Assembly: GCF_025447595.1 (NCBI RefSeq)
Contig: NZ_JAOEJU010000038.1
Span: 1 to 34,211 of the forward strand
Origin: Pseudomonas koreensis
Lineage (GTDB): Bacteria > Pseudomonadota > Gammaproteobacteria > Pseudomonadales > Pseudomonadaceae
Length of the DNA stretch: 34,211 bases
Reading direction: 5' to 3'
Shown one piece after another: positions 15,706-27,200 of this stretch; position 1 is the stretch's first letter, and each line of letters starts with the position of its first letter. The translations under genes and the position numbers were made by a program. The notes below the pieces were generated by a model. It did not search any database and was not told the origin of the DNA. It saw only the letters and a program-made list of their open reading frames with translations.

Positions 15706-17652
15706 ATGTCTTTGTTCAAACAGCTGTTGATCGCTATCTGTCTGTTCCTGGTGGTCGCCTTCACCGGCAGCTTCATGGTCAGTCTGGAGAGCTCGCGCAC
15801 CCAGTACGTCAACCAGTTGCGCTCCCATGCCCAGGATGCGGCCACGGCGCTGGCGCTGTCGTTGACGCCGAACATCGATGACCCGGCGATGGTCGAGCTG
15901 CTGGTCAGTTCGATCTTCGACAGCGGTTATTACTCGAGCATCCGCGTGGTCGATCTGAAGACCGACCAGACCATCGTCGAGCGCAACGGCATTCCGGCGG
16001 TCACCAACGTGCCGGACTGGTTCGTCAAACTGATTGGCCTGGAGCCGGCCGGTGGCGATGCGCTGGTCAGCCGTGGCTGGGAGCAGGCGGCGCGTGTCGA
16101 GGTGGTCAGCCATCCGATGTTCGCTTTGGCCAAACTCTGGCAGAGCGCACTCGGCAGCCTGGGCTGGTTGCTGGTCTGCGGCGCGGTGAGTGCGGTGCTG
16201 GGCGCGCTGTTGCTGCGTCGGCAATTGAAGCCGCTGGATTACATGGTCAAGCAATCCCACGCCATCGCCCGCCGCGAATTCCTCAGCTTGCCGGATCTGC
16301 CGCGCACGCCTGAATTGCGCCGTGTGGTGCTGGCGATGAACCAGATGGTCGAGAAGCTCAAGGCACTGTTTCAGGAGCAGGCCGAGCGCAGTGAAAAACT
16401 GCGCACCGAGTCGTATCAGGACAACCTCACGGGGCTGGCCAACCGGCGTTATTTCGAGATGCAGCTGAATGCGCGGGTGAGCAACCCGGAGCAGGCCAGC
16501 TCCGGTTATCTGCTGCTGTTGCGGGTCAAGGATCTGGCCGGGCTGAACCAGCGTCTTGGCGGTCAACGCACCGATGAGTTGTTGAAAGCGGTCGGTCAGC
16601 AACTGTCCCGCGAGTGCGCCAAATACCCGGAAACCCAGAACCTCGTCACCCGGATTCGTGGTGGTGAATTCGCCGTGCTGGCGCCGGGACTGACCCGCGA
16701 AGAGGCGCTGCAACTGGCGCAGAGCCTCGACAGTGCGCTGAGCAGCCTGCATGCGACAGGCGCCACCGATGTGGCCGCCGTGGCTTCTATCGGCCTGGCG
16801 CCGTTCGCTCACGGCGACTCGCCGCAAGCAGTTCTGAGCCTCGGCGATCAGGCGCTGGCCCAGGCCGAGGGGCAGGGCGAGCAGAACTGGGCGTGCCTTG
16901 ATCAGAGCCTGGTGGCGGACGTCGGTGATGATCACCACGCTTGGCACCGCTTGCTGGATCAGGCGCTGAACCAGCGACGTTTCGAGCTGTTCTTCCAGCC
17001 GGTGGTGGCGGCGCAGGACACGCAACTGGTGCTGCATTACAAGGTGCTGTCGCGCCTGCTGGACGAGCAGGGCCAGACCATTCCCGCCGGACGCTTCTTG
17101 CCATGGCTTGAACGTTTCGGCTGGACCGCGCGGCTGGACCGGTTGATGCTCGAGCGGGTGCTGGAGCAGATGGCCGGCCATGAAGAGTCCCTGGCGCTGA
17201 ACCTGTCTTCGGCGACCTTGGCCGATCCGCAGGCGTTGAACAAAGTGTTCGAGATTCTGCGGGCGCATTCCAACCTCGGCGCACGCCTGACCCTGGAAAT
17301 CGGCGAGGAACAATTGCCGGAACAAGCGGTGCTGGAACAGCTGACCCGCCGTCTGCGCGAGCTCGGATTCTCCCTGAGCCTGCAGCGCTTTGGTGGGCGC
17401 TTCAGCATGATCGGCAACCTGGCGCGGCTGGGGCTGGCGTACCTGAAGATCGATGGCAGCTACATCCGGGCGATCGATCAGGAAAGCGACAAGCGCCTGT
17501 TCATCGAAGCGATCCAGCGTGCGGCGCACAGCATCGATCTGCCGCTGATTGCCGAGCGGGTCGAGACGGAAGGGGAGTTGTCGGTGATTCGCGAGATGGG
17601 GTTGTATGGGGTTCAGGGGCAGTTGTTCGGTGAGCCCAAGCCCTGGCGTTAA
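15706..17652 (+). CDS. lapD: LapD, inner-membrane c-di-GMP receptor with degenerate GGDEF and EAL domains
   Basis: The protein has 648 residues, the length I recall for the Pf0-1 protein; the ATG has GGAG upstream. Order: membrane helix about 5-27; periplasmic output domain about 28-150, including W125 (VSRGW), the residue known to hook LapG; second helix about 152-171; HAMP and signalling helix about 172-237; GGDEF-like domain about 238-395 with RGGEF (318-322) in place of GGDEF; EAL-like domain about 405-648 with KVL (446-448) in place of EAL and R450 kept. The loss of both active sites shows it is a sensor and not a cyclase or phosphodiesterase. Known role: with c-di-GMP bound it sequesters LapG and keeps LapA on the surface; low phosphate-driven c-di-GMP loss reverses this. 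Confidence 0.97.
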   Translation: MSLFKQLLIAICLFLVVAFTGSFMVSLESSRTQYVNQLRSHAQDAATALALSLTPNIDDPAMVELLVSSIFDSGYYSSIRVVDLKTDQTIVERNGIPAVTNVPDWFVKLIGLEPAGGDALVSRGWEQAARVEVVSHPMFALAKLWQSALGSLGWLLVCGAVSAVLGALLLRRQLKPLDYMVKQSHAIARREFLSLPDLPRTPELRRVVLAMNQMVEKLKALFQEQAERSEKLRTESYQDNLTGLANRRYFEMQLNARVSNPEQASSGYLLLLRVKDLAGLNQRLGGQRTDELLKAVGQQLSRECAKYPETQNLVTRIRGGEFAVLAPGLTREEALQLAQSLDSALSSLHATGATDVAAVASIGLAPFAHGDSPQAVLSLGDQALAQAEGQGEQNWACLDQSLVADVGDDHHAWHRLLDQALNQRRFELFFQPVVAAQDTQLVLHYKVLSRLLDEQGQTIPAGRFLPWLERFGWTARLDRLMLERVLEQMAGHEESLALNLSSATLADPQALNKVFEILRAHSNLGARLTLEIGEEQLPEQAVLEQLTRRLRELGFSLSLQRFGGRFSMIGNLARLGLAYLKIDGSYIRAIDQESDKRLFIEAIQRAAHSIDLPLIAERVETEGELSVIREMGLYGVQGQLFGEPKPWR

Positions 17653-17682
17653 GGCTGTAGAATTGCGTCGCCGCTAAGGCTG

Positions 17683-17752
17683 CCTTCGCGAGCAAGCTCG
17701 CTCCCACATTGGGTATACATACCTCCTGTGGGAGCGAGCTTGCTCGCGAAGG
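17683..17752. repeat. REP doublet (REPIN) of the Pseudomonas type
   Basis: Two copies of the classic Pseudomonas REP (core GGGAGCGAGCTTGCTCGCGA) are inverted, 17683-17708 and 17727-17752. They form perfect 26-bp arms around an 18-bp centre, and each arm has its own GCGAGC-AA-GCTCGC palindrome. It lies 30 bp after the lapD stop, between convergent genes, and may also act as terminator or mRNA stabiliser. REPINs are mobilised in trans by RAYT transposases; none is encoded here. Confidence 0.93.
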
Positions 17753-17780
17753 GGCCCGTCCAGTCACCGAAGATCCTGGA

Positions 17781-18119
17781 TCAGATCAACCCACCCTCAT
17801 CCTCATCAATCAACTGACTCAACCCACCCAACGCTTCCCGCGCCTGCGTCCGGTCCATCAACTTGGCCTGGGCCGCCGGCGGCAGGTCGGTGACGCGGAT
17901 CACGCCTTTGCTGGTCAGTACCTGAATCAGGTCGTCGAGTACCCGGATCATTTCCAGGTCGCTCTGCTTGAGCTGTTTGAGGCTGTTCTCCACGGCTTCG
18001 TTGGCGTACCAGGCCTGGATCTCGTGGTGGTCGGCCGGCAGCGTTTCCGTGGCCTCGGCGTAGGCCGCAGCTTCCACGCGAATCAACTGACCTTGCGCAT
18101 CGCGTTGCACGTAAAACAT
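17781..18119 (-). CDS. Conserved hypothetical protein between lapD and lapA
   Basis: The protein has 112 residues. The ATG at 18119 is preceded by GAGGGATG. The protein opens MFYVQRDAQGQLIRVE (short beta strands), then is helical and charged (EIQAWYANEAVENSLKQLKQSDLEMIRVLDDLIQVLTSKGVIRVTDLPPAAQAKLMDR). There is no signal peptide or membrane segment, so it is cytosolic. Relatives in this position occur in other Pseudomonas lap loci. As I recall, some carry a tryptophan synthase beta label, but nothing in this sequence (no PLP lysine motif, far too short) supports that. Function unknown. The gene converges on lapD and lies 147 bp downstream of the lapA stop, on the same strand as lapA. Confidence 0.85.
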   Translation of the reverse strand: MFYVQRDAQGQLIRVEAAAYAEATETLPADHHEIQAWYANEAVENSLKQLKQSDLEMIRVLDDLIQVLTSKGVIRVTDLPPAAQAKLMDRTQAREALGGLSQLIDEDEGGLI

Positions 18120-18230
18120 TGAGCATCCCTCGGAAATGGACCAGCGTCATGCTGTCAGCAGCATAGCCAACTGCGCGCGAGTATGCGGTGCGCCGACGAA
18201 ATCGTCACCGGTTCAAGCGCCGCAAACGTG

Positions 18231-18256
18231 ACGGCCGCCCCAAGTGGGGCGGCCGT
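18231..18256 (-). terminator. Hairpin downstream of lapA
   Basis: A perfect 12-bp GC-rich stem (ACGGCCGCCCCA and complement) lies 11 bp after the lapA stop. The T run on the minus-strand side is poor (CACGTTTG), so termination may be inefficient and some transcripts could read into the small gene at 18119. Confidence 0.65.
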
Positions 18257-18266
18257 TGTTCACGCA

Positions 18267-21200
18267 TCAGCTGTTGTTGTGGTCGACCTTGATGGTCGGG
18301 TCGCTGCCGGCAATCAGGTTGTGAATGTTGGCGCTCGACCAGTTATTGCCTTCCAGTTTGATCGTCACGTCCGGTGTCGCGGCTGCGGCATCGCCCGAGT
18401 TGAACTTACCGCCCGAACTGACTTGCAGCGACGACACGCCGTCGACCGTGGTGATCTTCAGGAAGTTGTCGATGGTGCTGCCGGTCTCGCCCTGCAACAG
18501 GTCGCGCAGGTCGATGCGGTCGCCTTCGCTGGCCTTGAAGTCCTTGATCACGTCGTTGCCGGTATCGCCCGATTTCCAGACGAAGGTGTCGCCACCCGAA
18601 CCACCGATCAGGATGTCGTTGCCCGGACCGCCGATCAGCGTGTCGTTACCGGTGCCGCCGAGCAGGATGTCATTGCCCTTGCCGCCGTCGAGCAAGTCGT
18701 TGCCGCCCGAGCCGAACAGGATGTCATTGCCCGCGCCGCCCAGCAGCGTGTCGTTGCCATCGTGGGCACCGGACACATCGAACGCCTGATAGTGCTCGGT
18801 GATGTACTGGTGCACGTTGCTGGTGGTGACTTTGCTGACGTCGACTCCGGTTTCCTTGGCCACGAATGCCTGCATCGCCTGATAACCCTCGCCGGCAATG
18901 CCGTTGAAGCTCACCAGGTCGCCGAACAGGATGTCGTTGCCGTCGCCACCGCTGACGGTGTCGTTGCCCGGCATCGTCGCTTCGGTGTGGCCGATGATCG
19001 AGTTGGCCAGGTCCTTCGGATCGATGTTGGTCTGCGGTGTCTTGTCCGAGTCGTACGGTTTCAGGTCGTTGAGACTGACGCCGTTGTTCAGGCCGATCGC
19101 TTCGACGTTCGACAGACCGCTCAGCAGCGCGAAACCGGCGGCGGAGTTGTCGGTAGTGTTCGAGGAAGTGCTGTTGCCGCTGCCCGCCAGGCTCGAGATC
19201 TCGTAGGTGCCGTCACCCTGGGCGTGGATGGTGCCCAGGCTGTTCCAGTTCCAGTTGCCGTTCTTGAGCGTCTGCAGCACCACTTCACCGGCAGTGCTGA
19301 TGCTCAGGTAGTGGGTGCTGTCGATGTAGGTGGCGAAGCTGCTGCCCAGCTTGTAGTTGCTGGTTTTCACCACGTCGTCGAGCTTCACGTTGCCGTACAG
19401 CGTCGGGTTGGTCTGTTCGCCGCTCTGGTAGTAGGTCGGCTGGCCGTCGGTGATGAAGTACGTGAGGTTCTTCGCCCCGGTGTTGGCCACCGCTTCGGCG
19501 CTCTGGAAGAAGTTCGCCGTGGCCTTGAACACGTCTTCGTAGTTGGTGCCGCCGCCGGACGACATCGAGTCCAGCACGGCCTTGAGCAAGGTCAGCGCAT
19601 TCGGGTCGTTGAGGTTCACCGACACCGACTTGTTGACTTGGGTATCGAAGTCCACCAGGAAGATGTTCACCGTGCCGGAGTTGCTGCCCAGGCTCTGTTT
19701 GAGGGTGTTGAACACCGACGTCAGCGAGTCCTTGGCCGCGTTGATCGACGACGCGCTCATACTGCCCGAGCTGTCGACCATGAACGCGATGTTGTAGTTG
19801 GTGCCCGGCACCACGGTCAGGCCGCCGATGTCGGCGACGATGATGTCGTTGCCGTCGGTGCCGGTGACGGTGTCGTCGGCCGAGGTGGCGACCACCGCGT
19901 TGTAGACCGCCGGCACCACGGTGACCGGGATGGTCGCGGTGGTGCTGGCCGAGCCGCCCACGGCCTCGGTGGAGGTCGAGGTCACGGTCAGGTTGAACTG
20001 GCCGTTGTAGTAGGTCGGCGGGGTCACGGTCAGGGTACCGAGGTTCCAGCCGGTGACGTTGGCGTCGCCGCTGGTGGCGGTCACGGTGAAGCTGTGGCCT
20101 GCGCCGTCGCTGAGCACCGAACCTACCGGTGCGCCGCTGATCTTGATGCTAAGGGTTTCCGAACCGTCGGTGTCGGTCAGTGCGGTGCTGATCGACGACA
20201 GTTTCACCGTGGTGCCTTCGGCGCCGGTGTTGAGCTTGTAGCCGTCGTAATAGCCTTCGCCGTTGCTTCCGTGCAGATCGGAGACGGTCACGCCGGCATT
20301 CACCAGATCCTGCACGCCGGTGTAGATCGGCACGCCGGCACTGCTCAGGTCGATCGGCGTGCTGCCGTTGACCGACAGGTTGACGTCGTAGCTGCCCGGG
20401 CCGCTCTGGTTGTGGTGGTAGATGTCCAGGGTGTAGTAGCCGCTGGTGGTCGGGGTGAACGAACCGTTGAGGTTGCCACCCGCGCCCCACGTCGTGGACG
20501 CCACGCTCTTGCCGCCGATGGTCACCAACAGGCTGTCATCACCGGTGCCGCTGAAGGTGTAGGTCTTGCCGGCTTCCAGATAGATCAGGCCCGAGGTTTT
20601 CGACGCGGTGCCGGCGGTCACGCTGCCATCGGACTGCACGTTGTTCACAGTGCCGCTGGTGTTCGGCTTGCCGGCACCGTCGATCACGTTTTTCAGGGTG
20701 GTCGAATTCGCGCCGCTGCCGTCGGTGCCCAGGCCCGACAGACCGGTCCAGACTTCCTTGATCAGCCCGGTGGACTTCACGCTGTTGTCGGCGACCGACA
20801 GGGTCGGTGCATCCGCCACCGGCGTGATATCGATCTTCACGGTGCCGGTGTTGCCCAGCAACTGGCCGTCGGTTGGCTGGAACTTGATCTGCGCGTAGTC
20901 CGCCTGGTTGTTACCCAGGCCGGTGCCGCCGTAACCATTCACGCCCGACTCGTTGGCATCTGGCAGGAAGCGCAGCTTGCCAGCGTCGATGTCAGCCTTG
21001 CTGAAGGTCTGGTTGGTGGCGACGTCTTTCCAGGTCGAGCCGTCCAGGTACTGCAGTTTGCCTTCGCCCGGCAGCTGGGTGATTTTCACGCCCAGGCTGC
21101 TGGCCGGGCTGTCGACGTCGCTGACGCCGAAGGTCGACCAGCCGAGGACCAGCGGGGTGTCTTCGGTGCCGGTGACGTTGACCGGTGCAGCGACCGGCGC

Positions 21201-24200
21201 ATCGTTGACTGCCACTACGTTGACCGTGGTGGTCGCGACGTTGGAGTAGTTGCCGCCATCGGTCACGGTCACGGTGATGATCCGTGGCACGGTGCTCGGG
21301 TCTTCACTGCTGTTGGTGAAGCTGATGTTTTTGATCTGCTGCATGTAGTCGGCAAGCGTCGCATTGCCCGAGAGGGTCAGCGTGATCGTGCCATTGGTGC
21401 TGTTGGCATTGATGGTGATGCCGTTGACGCTGTTGCCCAGATTCAGCGCATCGCCGTCCTGACGGTTGGTCAGCACGATGGTGGCGCCGGTCAGCATGGT
21501 GCTGTCCGGGTCGGTGATCTTGATGTCGGTGTCGGCAATCGACACGCCTGCGCCCGGGGTGTTCTCGGTGAAGGTCACCTTGTAGTCGGCCCCGGTGGCA
21601 CCGCTGGAGTTGTTGGCGTCGAGGTCGATGACCGGCGGCGCATCGTTGTCGATGATCGAGGTGCTGACGCTGCCATTGGTGCTGCTGACCGCCAGGTTTT
21701 CGAAGTTGCCACCGGTGGCCGAATCAATTTTGACCACGAAGTTCTCGGTGCCTTCGGTGATCTTGTCATCGATGGTCGCAACGTTGAACTGCGCGCTGCT
21801 GGCACCCGCCGGGATCTTCACGGTGTACACGCCGGTGAAGTCCGAACCGTCGGCGGCGGTGCCGCTGTAGACGATTTTCAGGGTCACTTCGGTCTGCGCC
21901 GGGTGCGTCAGGCTGACGGTGTAGCTGGCAGTCTGGCCTTCGGTCACCGAGGTGCTGCCGGTGATGCTGACGGTGGTGGTGTCGATGGTATCGGTGACGC
22001 TGGTCACGGCTGGTGTGTTGCTGGTCACCAGGTTTTCGAAATTGCCGCCGGTAGCGTTGGTGATCGTGGCCTGCACATTGCCGGCATCCTTGTAGACGTC
22101 GTCGGCTGGCGCAGGAACGGTCACGGTGCCGGTGGACTTGCCCGCTTCGATGGTGATCACCGAACCGTTGCTCAGGGTCACGGTCACTGGCGAGCCAGCG
22201 GCGTTGGTCAGAGTTGCGGTGTAAGTGATTGAGCCACCTTCAGCCACGGTACCGGTCGCGCTGAGCGACAGGTTGGTGGTGTCAATGGTGTCGGTGACGG
22301 TGGTGCTGACCGGCGTCTTGTCGGCCACGAGATTTTCGTAGTTGCCGCCAGAAACGTTGGTGATCGAGTTGGTCAGCGGTGTGTGGCCGGTCAACGCGTC
22401 GTTCGGCGCGGTGGTGGTCACGGTGCCGGTGGTCTTGCCGACTTCGATGGTGATCGACTGACCGTTGGCCAGGGTCACAGTCACAGGTGAGCCTGTCACT
22501 GGCGCGCCGACAGTCGCGGTGTAGACAACGTTGCCACCCTCGGCCGCCGTCGTGGTCGCGGTCAGCTTCACGGTGGTGGTGTCGATGGTGTCGGTAACGC
22601 TGGTCACTGCTGGTGTGGTGCTGGTGACCAGGTTCTCGAAGTTGCCACCGGTGGCGGACTTGATCGTGGCCTGCACATTGCCGGCGTCTTTGTAGACGTC
22701 ATCGGCTGGAGCAGGAACGGTCACGGTGCCGGTGGTCTTGCCCGCTTCGATGGTGATCACCGAGCCGTTGCTCAGGGTCACGGTCACTGGCGAACCAGCG
22801 GCGTTGGTCAGGGTTGCGGTGTAAGTGATCTGGCCACCCTCGGCCACGGTGCCAGTTGCGCTCAGCGACAGGTTGGTGGTGTCGATAGTGTCGGTGACGG
22901 TGGTCGAGACCGGCGTCTTGTCGGCCACGAGATTTTCGTAGTTGCCGCCAGAAACGTTGGTGATCGAGTTGGTCAGCGGTGTGTGGCCGGTCAACGCGTC
23001 GTTCGGCGCGGTGGTGGTCACGGTGCCGGTGGTTTTGCCGACTTCGATGGTGATCGACTGACCATTCGACAGGGTCACAGTGACTGGAGAGCCTGTCACT
23101 GGCGCGCCGACAGTCGCGGTGTAGACAACGTTGCCACCTTCGGCAGCTGTCGCGGTCGCAGTCAGCTTCACGGTGGTGGTGTCGATGGTGTCAGTAACGC
23201 TGGTTACCGCTGGTGTGGTGCTGGTGACCAGATTCTCGAAGTTGCCACCGCTGGCGTTGGTGATCGTGGCCTGCACGTTGCCGGCGTCTTTGTAGACATC
23301 GTCCGCCGGGGCAGGAACGGTCACGGTGCCGGTGGTTTTGCCCGCTTCGATGGTGATCACGGCGCCGTTGCTCAAGGTCACGGTCACCGGGGTGCCCGCA
23401 GCATTGGTCAGTGTGGCGGTGTAAGTGATCGAACCACCCTCGGCGACCGAAGTGGTGGCGCTAAGGGACAGGTTGGTGGTGTCGACGGTGTCAGTGACGG
23501 TGGTCGAAACCGGGGTCTTGTCAGCCACCAGATTTTCGTAGTTACCACCGCTCACGTTAGTGATCGCGTTGGTCAGTGGTGCATGACCATTCAACACGTC
23601 GTTAGGCGCAGTGGTGGTGACGGTGCCGGTGGTTTTGCCGACTTCGATGGTGATCGACTGACCGTTCGACAGGGTCACAGTGACTGGAGAGCCGGTCACA
23701 GGCGCGCCGACGGTGGCGGTGTAGACAACGTTGCCACCTTCAGCAGCTGTTGCGGTCGCAGTCAGCTTCACGGTGGTGGTGTCGATGGTGTCAGTAACGC
23801 TGGTCACCGCTGGTGTGGTGCTGGTGACCAGGTTCTCGAAGTTACCACCGGTGGCGTTGGTGATCGTGGCCTGTACGTTGCCGGCATCTTTGTAGACGTC
23901 GTCAGCTGGCGCAGGAACAGTCACGGTGCCGGTGGTTTTGCCGGCTTCGATGGTGATCACCGAACCATTGCTCAGGGTCACGGTCACTGGCGAGCCAGCG
24001 GCGTTGGTCAGGGTCGCGGTGTAGGTAATCGAACCACCCTCGGCCACGGTGCCGGTCGCGCTGAGCGACAGGTTGGTGGTGTCGACGGTATCGGTGACGG
24101 TGGTCGAAACCGGGGTCTTATCAGCCACCAGATTTTCGTAGTTACCACCGCTCACGCCGGTGATGGCGTTGGTCAGCGGTGCATGACCGGTCAGCACGTC

Positions 24201-27200
24201 GTTCGGCGCGGTGGTGGTCACGGTGCCGGTAGTTTTGCCGACTTCGATGGTGATGCTCTGGCCGTTGGACAGGTTTACGGTCACAGGCGAGCCGGTCACC
24301 GGCGCACCCACGGTCGCGGTGTAGGTGACGGTGCCACCTTCAGCAGCTGTCGCGGTTGCGGTCAGCTTCACCGTGGTGGTGTCGATGGTGTCAGTAACGC
24401 TGGTCACTGCTGGCGTGGTGCTGGTCACCAGGTTTTCGAAATTGCCGCCGGTGGCGTTGGTGATCGTGGCTTGCACATTGCCGGCGTCTTTGTAGACGTC
24501 ATCGGCTGGCGCTGCGACGGTCACGGTGCCCGTAGTTTTACCGGCTTCGATGGTAATGACGGCGCCGTTGCTCAAGGTTACGGTCACCGGAGTGCCAGCA
24601 GCGTTGGTCAGGGTCGCGGTGTAGGTGATCGAACCACCTTCGGCCACGGTGCCAGTCGCGCTCAGCGACAGGTTGGTGGTGTCGACGGTGTCGGTCACGG
24701 TAGTGCTGACCGGCGTCTTGTCGGCCACGAGGTTTTCGTAGTTGCCGCCCGTCACGTTGGTGATCGCGTTGGTCAGCGGCGTGTGGCCGTTGAGCGCATC
24801 GTTCGGTGCCGTGGTGGTCACGGTGCCGGTGGTTTTACCCACTTCGATGGTGATGCTCTGGCCATTCGACAGGTTCACGGTCACTGGCGAGCCAGTCACA
24901 GGAGCGCCCACGGTCGCGGTGTAGGTGACAGTGCCACCTTCAGCCGCCGTCGTGGTCGCGGTCAGTTTCACCGTGGTGGTGTCGATGGTATCGGTGACCT
25001 GGGTAACGGCCGGAACAGTGCTTGGCACCAGGTTTTCGAAGTTGCCGCCAGTGGCATTGGTGATCGTGGCCTGCACGTTGCCGGCGTCCTTGTAGACGTC
25101 ATCGGCTGGCGCAGGAACGGTCACGGTGCCAGTGGTTTTACCGGCTTCGATGGTGATGACGGCGCCGTTCGACAAGGTCACGGTCACTGGCGAGCCAGCG
25201 GCGTTGGTCAGGGTCGCGGTGTAGATGATCGAACCGCCCTCGGCAACCGAATTGGTGGCGCTGAGGGTCAGGTTGGTGGTGTCGACGGTGTCAGTGACGG
25301 TGGTCGAAACCGGTGTTTTGTCGGCTACGAGGTTTTCGTAGTTGCCGCCCGTCACGCCGGTGATCGCGTTGGTCAACGGCGTGTGGCCGGTCAGCGCATC
25401 GTTCGGTGCGGTGGTGGTGACGGTGCCGGTGGTCTTGCCGACTTCGATGGTGATCGACTGACCGTTGGACAGCGTCACGGTGACTGGCGAACCGGTCACA
25501 GGCGCGCCCACGGTGGCGGTGTAGGTGACGGTGCCGCCTTCAGCCGCCGACTCGGTCGCGGTCAGTTTGACCGTGGTGGTGTCGATGGTGTCGGTGACTT
25601 CGGTCACGGCCGGAACGGTGCTCGGCACCAGGTTCTCGAAGTTGCCACCGGTGGCGGTCGAAATGGTCGCTTCGACTTTGCCGGCATCTTTATAGACGTC
25701 GTCTTTCGGTGCGTCGACGGTCACTGTGCCGGTGGTTTTGCCGGCCTCGATGGTGATCACGGCGCCGTTGCTCAAGGTCACGGTCACCGGGGTGCCCGCA
25801 GCGTTGGTCAGGGTGGCGGTGTAAGTGATCGAACCACCCTCGGCCACCGAATTGGTAGCGCTCAGGGTCAGGTTGGTGGTGTCGACGGTGTCAGTCACGG
25901 TGGTCGAAACCGGCGTTTTGTCGGCTACGAGATTTTCGTAGTTGCCGCCAGTCACGCCAGTGATCGCGTTGGTCAGCGGCGTGTGGCCGTTGAGCGCATC
26001 GTTAGGTGCCGTGGTGGTGACAGTGCCAGTGGTCTTGCCGACTTCGATGGTTATCGACTGACCGTTGGCCAGGGTCACGGTGACTGGCGAACCGGTCACT
26101 GGCGCGCCAACAGTCGCGGTGTAAGTGACGGTGCCACCTTCAGCGGCCGTTTCGGAAGCGGTCAGCTTCACGGTCGTCGTGTCGACGGTGTCGGTGACTT
26201 CAGTGACAGCCGGAACAGTGCTTGGCACCAGGTTCTCGAAGTTGCCACCGGTTGCGTCCTTGATGGTTACTTCGACCTTGCCGGCGTCCTTGTAGACGTC
26301 ATCGGCTGGCGCGGCAACGGTCACGGTGCCGGTGGTTTTACCGGCCTCGATGGTGATGACGGCGCCGTTCGACAGAGTCACGGTCAGCGGGGTGCCGGCC
26401 GGGTTGGTCAGGGTCGCGGTGTAAACGATCGAACCGCCTTCGGCCACGCTGTCGGTCGCGGTCAGCGACAGATTGGTGGTGTCGACGGTGTCGGTCACGG
26501 TGGTGCTGACCGGGGTTTTGTCGGCTACGAGGTTTTCGTAGTTGCCGCCGGTTACGCCGGTGATCGCGTTGGTCAACGGGGTGTGGCCGTTCAACGCATC
26601 GTTCGGCGCAGTGGTGGTCACGGTGCCAGTGGTCTTGCCCACCTCGATGGTGATCGACTGACCGTTGGACAGCGTCACGGTGACTGGCGAGCCGGTCACA
26701 GGCGCGCCGACGGTCGCGGTGTAAGTGACGGTGCCGCCTTCAGCTGCCGATTCAGTCGCGGTCAGTTTGACCGTGGTGGTGTCGATGGTGTCGGTGACTT
26801 CGGTCACGGCCGGAACGGTACTCGGCACCAGATTCTCGAAGTTGCCACCGGTGGCGGTCGAAATGGTTGCTTCGACTTTGCCCGCATCTTTGTAGACGTC
26901 GTCTTTCGGCGCATCGACGGTCACGGTGCCGGTGGTTTTGCCGGCCTCGATGGTGATCACGGCGCCGTTCGACAGGGTCACGGTCACCGGCGTGCCGGCC
27001 GGGTTGGTCAGGGTCGCGGTGTAGATGATCGAACCACCCTCGGCCACCGAGCCAGTGGCGCTCAGGGTCAGGTTGGTGGTGTCGACGGTGTCGGTCACGG
27101 TGGTGCTGACCGGCGTCTTGTCGGCCACGAGGTTTTCGTAGTTACCGCCAGTCACGCCAGTGATCGCGTTGGTCAGCGGCGCATGGCCGTTGAGCGCATC

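Noticed and set aside
15688..17529. Minus-strand open frame of 613 codons over lapD
   Set aside because: It is a shadow frame of lapD, rich in Q/R/H, with no recognisable motif.
17781..18119. Tryptophan synthase beta subunit label for the small protein
   Set aside because: At 112 residues with no PLP-binding lysine motif, it cannot be this enzyme.
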